From Folioceros fuciformis (lineage: Eukaryota; Anthocerotophyta; Anthocerotopsida; Anthocerotales): a DNA stretch of 23,958 nucleotides. The notes beneath the pieces are model-generated. The model searched no databases. It saw only the letters and a program-made list of their open reading frames with translations, and was not told the origin of the DNA. The stretch covers positions 207,242-231,199 of the forward strand of contig JBNGIO010006337.1 of the NCBI GenBank assembly GCA_049999805.1, read 5' to 3'. The position numbers were made by a program, and so were the translations under genes. How positions within the stretch are numbered: the stretch's first letter is position 1; every line of letters starts with the position of its first letter. This document shows, in pieces, positions 9,296 through 17,455 of the stretch.

Positions 9296-9304
9296 TGGCC
9301 CATG
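9296..9304. repeat. Right target-site duplication of the MULE (TGGCCCATG)
   Basis: Exact copy of 6466-6474, directly abutting the right end of the element. Confidence 0.93.
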
Positions 9305-10021
9305 CGCCACAACCCATCTTCCATGGCCATGATTGTCCCAAGCATGGGTGCCATGGCACTGCCTCCACTCTGGGGCCTGGAGTATGGAGTCCGGACTCTC
9401 TGGCGATCTCCAGTCTCTGGCTATGGCAGGAGTACGGCTGACAGCCAGAATCCGGCAGGGATCAGGGTTAGGGCTCGGGAATCGGACCCGACTCACGGTC
9501 GGACGGTGGCAGATGAAGCCACGCCTCTCGGTCCCCAGCAAAAGTGGCCACTTCGACCTTTCCCCAACTCTGACACCCTACTTTTCTGCCCGCCCTATGT
9601 GCTATTCTGGCCGCGTCTCGATCCCTTGCACGTTTGCCCTAACTCGGAACCTGGGCCCACCACCGCTACGCTTTTCTGTACCTTGTACTACCTACACAAC
9701 AGTACATACGTACTGTATTATGCAGTTTCTGTCCATTTGACCTACACCGATTCTCATTCACCGAGCTCATTCACTTCGTACCTCCTCTTTTACTCCACCT
9801 ACCACTTGAATACATACATACAAGCGTATACACACGGTGGGACTGCACACGTACGTACGTCCACGCTGGGAGCGTGAAGTGAAATGCAGTGCAGCGCATT
9901 GGAGCACTTGGGTGCTAGGAAAGTGAAGTGACGTGGATGAGGTTTGTGTCCATGCTGGCCTGGCGTGGCACTTGGCGCAAGCTGGGAGCAGGAGCGAGAG
10001 CGTCGTCCTCATCCTGCGAGG
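9305..10021 (+). other. Spacer and upstream region of the acyl-activating enzyme gene
   Basis: About 720 bases between the MULE and the AAE start codon. It contains the promoter and leader of the AAE gene in principle. I see no convincing TATA box or regulatory motif. The frame at 9302-9877 is open for 191 codons but has no recognisable protein features. An (ACGT)-rich stretch lies near 9849-9861. Confidence 0.4.
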
Positions 10022-13000
10022 ATGGCCATGGCCTCGGGCGAGCCCTGGTGGGATGTGGTGCAGCTGCGGCTGCCGGAGGTCCGCTTGGAGCATCTGCTTC
10101 GATGTGGTTTGAGGCTCGGTGATGCCCAGCTCCTGCTCCAGGCCTTGCACCGGGTGCTGGATCGTGCGGGCCGGGCTGGTCCCCCGGCCCTTTGGAGGGG
10201 AATTTCTCGGTTCCTGCTGCGGCCTTCGCATCCCTTCGACCTGCACCGGCTGCTCTACTCGTGCAGCTTTCGGGATTGGAATTCTGCGGAGCAAGGGCCT
10301 CCGCCCGCTTGGATGCCGTCTTTGTGAGTAAGCTGGTTATGTTGTGGATGTGTGTCGGGGGATGGATTTGTTTCTCACCTGGAAGGGGGCTGGGTGTGGG
10401 TTGAAATCAGGGCATCCGCGGAGGATACCAACGTCGGCCGGATCCTCAAGTTGGAGGGTAGGCAGCTGCTGGGTGGTCGGTGTCAGGATGTGGTGTCGGG
10501 ATTTGTTGAGTTGCAGAAGCTGTCCGTTGAAGATCCGGAGGTGGGGTTACGTGTGTCATTGAACTCGAGTGCCATGCGGTGATGGGATTATGGAGACTGA
10601 CTGCCGGTGGTGTGCCTGGATTAGGCTTACTGGAGCCTTGTGCTGGAAGAGCTGGATGTGCCTTTTGTGGACCACCCGTCATGTATTGTGGATACCAGCA
10701 CGTCTCCGGAGGGGACGTGGTTACCTGGGGCCACTCTCAATGCTGCCTCCTGGTGCCTGCAACCCAACTCTCGCAAGGATGGGCTAGATGTTGCAGTTCT
10801 GTGGAGAGATGAAGGGAACGATGACTGGTTGCAGTCTTTGACCCTGGATCAGCTCAGGGCAAGAGTCTGGTAACGAACGAAGCGTCTGATTACCACATGC
10901 TTTTACTCTGTCGCTGCCATTTGTCCGGTGAAGATGTAACGGCATCACAACGTCCTTGTTGTCTTTTTCCAGTCAAGTGGCAAATGCCTTGCGGATCTAC
11001 GGCTTCAAGAAGGGCGATGCCATTGCCATTGACATGCCCATGACAGTGCACTCGGTCGTCATCTACCTGGCCATTGTCCTTGCAGGATGTGTTGTGGTTT
11101 CAATAGCCGACAGCTTTGCCCCAAGAGAAATTGCCACCCGCCTACAAATATCCAAGGCTAAAGCCATTTTCACTCAGGTATGCCCATTGCACGACCCATT
11201 CAACACTACGTATTGCATGTATTTCTAGACAGACATGTCTTGACATTGTTGTCAGCTTATTGTGTTACCTCAATTTCATTCATGCTCTTCGCCTTGTGGT
11301 TCTTGATAACTGCCTCAGGACGTCCTTGTGCGTGGTACAAAGACACTTCCCTTGTATTCGTAGGTACCCTGACTATCACCGTTGGATTCCTGATGTAATT
11401 CGGGCCAGTCTTTCACTCTTGGGCTGTGTTTCACAGTCGAGTTGTGGAGGCCAATGCTCCAGCTGCGATTGTAATCAACGAGAGGAGCCATAGCTTGCCT
11501 GTGTCCTTGAGGAAAGGTGACATATCTTGGGAATATTTTCTCGCTCTCGCTGATAGCCTTACCAGGTCTGTGCTTTGCCCATCCCATGATATTTTTCTTG
11601 CCTTGGCTGGCTGCGTACTTTTTCAAACTTCTTTCATTCATAATGACTTGCAGTCCATTCGAATTTGAGGCTGTCGTCCAGCCTGTGCAAGCCTTCTCAA
11701 ACATTCTTTTCTCCTCTGGAACAACAGGCATACTCTTTGCTCATCCATCTCTTTAATAGCTCATTATCGTAGTAACACATTGCTGAAGATGACCACGGCT
11801 GGGCACAAGATTTTTCTCCTCTGTGACGCAGATTTTTTGTGACGGTTTCCATTCTGGTTTGCTCTGTGAGCTCTCAACCATGTCAGGGAGCTGATATATC
11901 TGAGATGGATTTTAACAGGAGATCCAAAAGCAATACCCTGGACACATCTTGCTCCTATAAAGGTTGCAGCAGATGCGTGGGCTCATCATGACCTAAGACG
12001 ACGGGATGTAGTTGCATGGCCCACAAACCTGGGATGGATGATGGGGCCGTGGCTTGTATATGCGGCATTACTGAACGGCTCAACCATTGCTTTGTACAAC
12101 GGGCTCCCATCTGGCCGTGGGTTTGCCAAGTTTGTGCAGGTACCTCAGGAGGCACAACAAAGTGAGATGATTGAGCCATGTTGTCTGCGAATTTTAGCTG
12201 ACCCCCCACTACCACCACCACCGCCTGTTGATTTGCAGGATGCTAGGGTCACGATGCTTGGTGTCGTGCCAAGTATTGTGAAAGCATGGAAGAGCACGGA
12301 TTGCGTGGCTGGATTGGACTGGTCCAGCATAAGGTGATGTCTTGGATGCGATTCTCTTCCATCCACTTTTGGTTCACATTATTGGGGTTTTTGCGTCTCT
12401 CAAGTTGGTTTCTCTGTTGAAAAGGTTCGAACTAACCTGATTTCATTCCTGTGAACTCTGTACCAGATGTTTCAGCTCGACAGGGGAGGCCTCGAATGCA
12501 GATGATTACTTATGGTTAATGGGAAGGTCAAATTATAAACCAGTAATTGAATATTGTGGAGGAACGGAAATCGGAGGAGCTTTCGTCACTGGCTCTTTGT
12601 TACAACCCCAAGCATTAGCGGCGTTCAGCTGTCCAGCGATGGGATGTGCTATAACCCTCTTAGATGAGAGTGGGGTGCCCCTGGTGTGTGTCATGTTCAC
12701 CTTCAACATTTCTGGCACGTCCTTCTTCCCTTGCTGTAGCCATGAAGTATACACTCAATGGCTATGTGTTACCTGTGCATTATGTGGTTGGCAGGCTGTA
12801 GATAAGCCAGGCATGGGAGAGTGTGCTCTGTATCCATTCATGCTTGGAGCTTCATCAACTTTGTTAAATGCAGATCACTTTCGGGTGTACTTCAAGGGCA
12901 TGCCCGTGTACAATGGGAAGGTGAGAACTTCCAGGTTAGCTGTCACGTGCTTATAGTTTGGAGTCCCAGCATCTAACTTGTACATGGGCACATCTTGTAG

Positions 13001-13649
13001 ATTCTAAGAAGACACGGGGATGAATTCGAGCGAACTGCAGGTGGGTTCTACCGTGCCCATGGCCGGGTGGATGACACGATGAACCTCGGAGGAATCAAGG
13101 TAAACACTTCGTTACCCTTTCCAGCATAGACATCACGGATCAACGTGAGAGAAGTACAGGCAGCTTCATGTCTCGATGAACTTTTGCATGTTGATGAATT
13201 TGACCGTCCTGTCAGGTAAGCTCAGTGGAGATTGAAAGGTTGTGCAACAGTTCACATGAAAGTGTGCTCGAAACGGCAGCAATAGGTGTTCCTCCGGCAG
13301 GTGGTGGTCCTGAAGAGCTTTGGATTGTAACTGTGCTGAAGGGTAACCCTGCTAATATCTCTGTTAGGACGCTTAAGCAGTCTTACAGCCAGGCTATCCA
13401 AGCCAGACTAAACCCTTTGTTCAAGGTGGTATCATTGCAATGACATTTCCCTATTCAAATACTGCAACGTTTGTATCTGCACCCACTGATCGAGGTCGTT
13501 GCTTGCAGGTGAGCCAAGTGGTGATAGTTCCATCACTTCCTCGAACAGCCTCCAACAAAATAATGCGACGAACACTTAGAAGTGAATATGCGAGTCGGAG
13601 CTTCAATGCAGGGTCTGGACGCCGTCCACAGCATTTGTCGAGCTTATGA
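10022..13649 (+). CDS. Acyl-activating enzyme, AAE17/AAE18 family (AMP-forming ligase), 14 exons
   Basis: Exons: 10022-10323, 10411-10540, 10625-10869, 10973-11177, 11319-11359, 11437-11565, 11654-11727, 11919-12139, 12239-12333, 12467-12683, 12795-12920, 13001-13099, 13216-13425, 13509-13649. Phase is kept throughout; product 744 aa, near the 720-725 aa of Arabidopsis homologues. It should activate a carboxylate by forming acyl-AMP and then the CoA thioester. Visible motifs: N-terminal family domain ([13 protein letters not shown]), [14 protein letters not shown]-loop SSGTTGDPKA (371-380), YCGGTE (510-515), [13 protein letters not shown] (616-628) and [11 protein letters not shown] (709-719) with the catalytic Lys715. 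The C-terminus SSL resembles a weak peroxisomal PTS1; AAE18 is peroxisomal. Exon 5 is only 41 bp. Intron 7 (11728-11918) starts GC, not GT. A second ATG at 10028 is an alternative start. The gene looks intact. Confidence 0.93.
11728..11918 (+). other. GC-AG intron (intron 7) of the acyl-activating enzyme gene
   Basis: The exon ends ACAACAG and the intron starts GCATAC; it ends TTTTAACAG. The join restores SSGTTGDPKA across the boundary, a nearly invariant motif. No GT is available at or just upstream that would preserve it. GC donors are the commonest non-canonical class and are normally spliced by the major spliceosome. Confidence 0.85.
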
Positions 13650-13704
13650 GAATGCACATGTGCCTCACAGCTCGAGTGCAGGCCCTGGACGTCGGCCCCA
13701 GTGG
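13599..13704 (+). repeat. Imperfect direct repeat (period 70 bp) at the end of the AAE gene
   Basis: The last-exon stretch encoding [11 protein letters not shown] (from 13599) recurs from 13669 as sequence that would encode SSSAGPGRRPQ in another frame, just after the stop. The 70-bp period is not a multiple of three, so the second copy is out of frame with the first unless spliced in. Confidence 0.7.
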
Positions 13705-14214
13705 AAGCGAAGCCGATGAATTTTAGGAAATTTCAGGCTCACAGTCGCATACAAGGTGGAGCCAACCACCTTAATGCTCCATTACAAAATTTGATGTGAC
13801 TGCGCTCTCTGGTTGGTGGAGACAGTACTGAGTTGCAACGGAGGTATTCACCACACTTGAACTACGGAGCATGTGCTCGTGAAGCGTCGCATGGCTGTCA
13901 AATCAGGAAGGGTGTGCTTCTCACGTTCTCCGGCAATCCACGGTTGAGGCAAGTCGGTGCACGGCAGTCCAGGGCGAAGTGATGAGGAAACGTGGAATCT
14001 TTCCCTTACTGTACTACATACCAATTGCGAGGTTCTGGCAACATCCTGGGCACGGTGGCCAACCCATAGGAGAGGTTACCGGGTTAGGTTAGTGTGCACC
14101 AGTAGCCTCGCACGTCCCCTGTAGGAGGACCATTCATGGAAAATGCATACGAGCTTAGCATTATTATTTACACACGTCAAAGTCCTAGTATAGTACACAC
14201 ATGGTAAGAAATTT
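13650..14214. other. Convergent 3' intergenic region between the AAE and M48 peptidase genes
   Basis: About 565 bases separate the two stop codons, which face each other. Both 3' UTRs should fit here. No canonical AATAAA was seen on + soon after 13649. On the minus strand an AATAAT-type signal lies near 14160-14170, about 50 bases after the peptidase stop, which is plausible. Otherwise nothing is recognised. Confidence 0.45.
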
Positions 14215-16015
14215 TCATGAAGGAGAGCCGGCAGGTACGGTAGCAATTCTACTCGCAGAAGCCCTCAACGCCGATCTGGAGGCCTTGGCGAGGAGTGCCT
14301 TGTAGTCAGCACTCTGAGCCCACTGATCTATCTCCCGTGCCCTCAGGACAGGCAACGGGTGGGAGAGCTGCTCTGTCTGTGCGTTCCTGCGGAGTTGTAT
14401 ATGCACAGCCAGTCAGCGGGTCGAAGGTGGATATATTTGTAGTGCAAGCATCAACCAGAACCCCTGTTCAGTAGTCAAACCTGAGATACCATCCCAGAGG
14501 ACTCTTGGATGCGTCGTCGTAAGACCTGGCCTGTTTCAAAAAGGCGTCCACGTTCAACTGGTCCGCAAGAGACGGGCACCCGCCTGCAAGCTTCATAAGC
14601 ACCGACACTACAACCTGCACAGGCGAATCGAGGCCTAGACTCAAGCTTCTTGGACAAGCAAAAGGAGTTTAGACGGCCACAAAAGGAAGTACTACGGACC
14701 TTGGGATCCTGAGCTACCAGAAGAGCTGCCCTGTCACAAGTGAGTTCGGCTGCCCTTAGCCATCTCATGATCTGGTCTTCCAAGTTACGAGCAATCACAC
14801 CACCAAGCCCTGACGAGGTAGACACACAACGAGGCGTGTCATGGGGCTTGAGACAATGGTGGATTTGCAGCGAAGGAAATGAGCCGTACGCACCTGGTAG
14901 GGAGTATGCACCTAGTGCAATGATGTTTGCGAAAGTAAGCCAAATGCCATGGTCGCACTTCAAATGCCCCAGCTCATGCGCCAAGACTGCCTGCATCACT
15001 GGACAACAGTTAATGCAACCAGGCGCATTATCATGCGCCACAGCACGTTCCAATACTGTCAGACACTTCGAACAAGGGTTTGCGCATTTGACGAAGGAAC
15101 ATCAAACCTGTAGTTCTCTCTTATCCAGAAGCTCCACAAGGCTGGTGTGTATTACCACGAATGGTCTCCGTCCAGATATGGCCAGTGTGTAGGCATTAGG
15201 GTTTGGGTTTTGGCGCACGTACAGGTCTGGGGCCTCCAGGCTCAATATGTTAGCAGCCTCTATCATGAGATGGTGCAGCTCGGACAGCTGTGGAAAACTC
15301 CAAGCTAGAATGTCAGCACGCTTCTTCACAGCGTTCCACAAGAGAGGGCTATGTAGAGCAGGGGAACACCTGTTCCTCGCTGACTAGCACAGACTTGCCA
15401 ATATTTTCCATAAGCATGACCTGCTCCGCCACCGGCCCTACACCAGACATAACACACCAGCTGTCACAAGGCCACATGCACACAGGCTGAATCACTGACC
15501 ATGCCACTCCTGAAGAGAATCAAACCATGTCCTGCAATTCCGCCCTGCACCATACCTAGCAACAGCTTCCCGACATCTCTAACCCCAGGAATCGCACGTA
15601 AAAGCGCCGTGTTCTGCAAAGGGTCAACCCACGTTCAGCATACGCGACCTCCCCGATGCAATCCTCCTCGAGCTCAGCACACAGAACCAACCTGCCTATC
15701 CAGAGGGTGCCTGAAATCATCTGCTTGTAAGTTCGGGAACGCCAGCCCTGCACTGACCTTGAGCGACCGCCACGACCGTCTCAACACAACCTGGCTACCA
15801 TCACATCCCATCCCTCATTAATCATTTACTGCAACAAGCTGACCCAGCAACCCGTCCTCTGGCTCAGCCACTCCCCAACCCCGGCACCCCTTACGAGTCC
15901 GCACCTTCGAGCCAGTGCACATCCACCCCAAATCCACCCCCAGAGCGCCCGCAGAACCCAGAGGGCGACGCCGTCCTGCACAGGAAGGAAGTAGCACGTG
16001 CACCCGCAAAGCCAT
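14215..16015 (-). CDS. PGM48: Plastid M48 zinc metallopeptidase, PGM48-like (plastoglobule), nine exons
   Basis: Minus-strand exons: 16015-15844, 15747-15692, 15613-15556, 15437-15370, 15287-15108, 14990-14894, 14809-14700, 14614-14481, 14386-14215. All introns are GT-AG and phase is kept; 348 aa against 344 in Arabidopsis At3g27110. Zinc motif HELGH (183-187) and the third ligand Glu232 in AAELTCDRAALL are present. Other family-like blocks are DDFRHPLDRQ, NTALLRAIPG, EAPDLYVRQN, AYTLAISG and LSHPLPVLRAREID. Residues 1-57 are rich in Arg, Gly and Ser with few acidic residues at first, consistent with a chloroplast transit peptide. The Arabidopsis protein acts in plastoglobules and promotes senescence-linked turnover, including of CCD4. 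The exon 1 start (ATG 16015) and the exon 1 donor are the least certain parts, because transit peptides are not conserved. The gene looks intact. Confidence 0.93.
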
Positions 16016-16600
16016 TTCTGCTCTGCTACCTCTCCCAGTACCCGCAAATCTCCGTATCCTACCTAGAGACCCAAAGCGCAGTCATCCAAATGCTGTTCAT
16101 GGTCGCAGCCTTGGAGCCCAATTGTCCACGACAAGCGCTTCGACTTAATCATCCGACCAGACTGCACACTCCAATCTCCACCTCGCATTTTCCTCCTCCA
16201 CAGTTAATCCGTAAACTCCGAATTGTCGAGCTCGGAGTCCTTAAAGATGTGATGATTTTTCCTCCTACCTTCGATTTCCGTTCGAATCCGTCAGCTACCA
16301 GGCCGAGGATGGGCCACGTTGAAACACTAGATGCATTTCCCTTGACCGCATCTCAAGTCGCTATTGAACGGATAAAATTACGTGTTTAGACGTCTTTCAA
16401 CTCGTCTCCCCGGTGGCTCTTCCGATCCTCTCTTTCCAACTACGGATGATATCTCTCTCCTTTTTCAGCTTTGGTCATCCTCTTTTCTCTCTCCTTTTTC
16501 AGCTTTGGTCATCCTCAAAAGAGGGGGCGAGATGGAAATCCCTACCTCGAAAGGATGAGAACAAAGGGTTGCTGAAGTGCATCGGAAAGTTGACTTAAAT
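16016..16600 (-). other. Upstream / promoter region of the M48 peptidase gene
   Basis: Lies 5' of the minus-strand peptidase. No other gene is supported. Composition falls from GC-rich to AT-rich toward 16600. A 34-bp tandem duplication sits at 16452-16516. Confidence 0.4.
16452..16516. repeat. 34-bp tandem duplication
   Basis: A 31-bp block, TCTCTCTCC followed by TTTTTCAGCTTTGGTCATCC and TC, occurs at 16452-16482 and again at 16486-16516, separated by TTT. The copies are identical, so the duplication is probably recent. Confidence 0.92.
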
Positions 16601-16918
16601 TTTTATGGATGTATATTTTATCTTATATTTATATATTGATATTATTATTGAATTATAATGTTATTAAGACAAAGAAGAAATCTATCATCTTTGTCTAACA
16701 CAAACCTCATAGAGTCAAGTAAATTCCATGTGACTATGTATTAGAGTGCTCATTAATTTTGCTTAGTTTTGATGTGCACTTTGGTTACAATTCCTTTCCT
16801 TTCCTCTATGGGAGGAACGTCCTTTGTCACACTATGATCAATGATGAATAACTTACCAGTCTCTTCATGTATGCTAAGCAACCTTCCTACTTTAGCTCCT
16901 ACTAAGCGTGCTTCAAGA

Positions 16919-17053
16919 CACAACTTTGATATGCTCTTCACCTTAGTTTCACTATGTACAACTTTGATATGCTCTTCACCTTAGTTTCACTATGTACNNN
17001 NNNNNNNACTATGTACAACTTTGATATGCTCTTCACCTTAGTTTCACTATGTA
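16919..17053. repeat. 38-bp tandem repeat broken by an assembly gap
   Basis: The unit starting CAACTTTGATATGCTCTTCA repeats head-to-tail at 16920 and 16958, and again after the gap at about 17016. The copies are identical. The gap of ten N at 16998-17007 lies within the array. Confidence 0.93.
16998..17007. other. Assembly gap (10 N)
   Basis: Ten consecutive N inside the 38-bp array. The round number suggests a placeholder, so true copy number and gap length are unknown. Confidence 0.99.
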
Positions 17054-17104
17054 CTATTCGTAAGCAGCACATACAATGCCCTGCACATCTCGTTTATATT
17101 TGTA

Positions 17105-17455
17105 ATGAATTTGTGATAAGCCCCAAAAAGGCTATTTCTAATGAATTCGCGGCAATAATTGATAAGCCTCGAAAAGGCTATTTCTAATGAATTCGCTGTA
17201 ATATAATTAAAGCCCTAAAAATGCTATTCTTAATGAATTCAAAGTAATACAATTTAAGCCCCAAAAAAGTTATTTCTAATGAATTCACAGTAATAATTGA
17301 TAAACCCAAAAAGACTATTTTTAATAAATTCATGGTAATAACTGATAAGCCCAAAATAACTATTCTTAATGGATTCGCGGTAACGTAATTTAGCGTCAAA
17401 AACACTATTCTTAATGAACTTGCGGTAATATAATTGATAAGCCCAAAAACTTTCT
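17105..17455. repeat. Degenerate satellite, period 45-46 bp, about 7.5 copies
   Basis: Units contain GATAAGCCC-AAAA, CTATTTCTTAATGAATTC and GGTAATAATT-type blocks. The GAATTC-equivalent positions fall at 17143, 17189, 17235, 17281, 17326, 17371 and 17416, giving steps of 46 then 45 bp. The first unit is about 10 bp shorter. The array stops directly where LINE ORF1 similarity begins. Confidence 0.9.

Larger units (their letters stand above)
16600..17450. other. AT-rich island, no supported gene
   Basis: Composition changes sharply to AT-rich near 16595 and back near 17450, where LINE coding sequence starts. It holds the 38-bp tandem repeat, the N gap and the 45-46-bp satellite. A minus-strand frame at 16941-16753 (62 aa, with HEETGKLFIIDHS) looks protein-like in composition, but I cannot assign it; it may be a fragment of another mobile element. 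Confidence 0.55.

Noticed and set aside
9302-9877. 191-codon + frame upstream of the AAE gene as a separate gene
   Set aside because: No domain, Thr/Ser/Tyr-rich composition and no splice continuity. It begins only 2 bases from the MULE target-site copy.
13216-13221. GTAAGC at the start of AAE exon 13, which could be taken for a splice donor
   Set aside because: The preceding CTGTCAG is a good acceptor, and the conserved SSVEIER sequence follows in phase, so GTAAGC is coding here.
17105-17455. CRISPR-like array
   Set aside because: Units are head-to-tail and degenerate along their whole length, with no unique spacers, and the context is a plant nuclear genome. It is a satellite.
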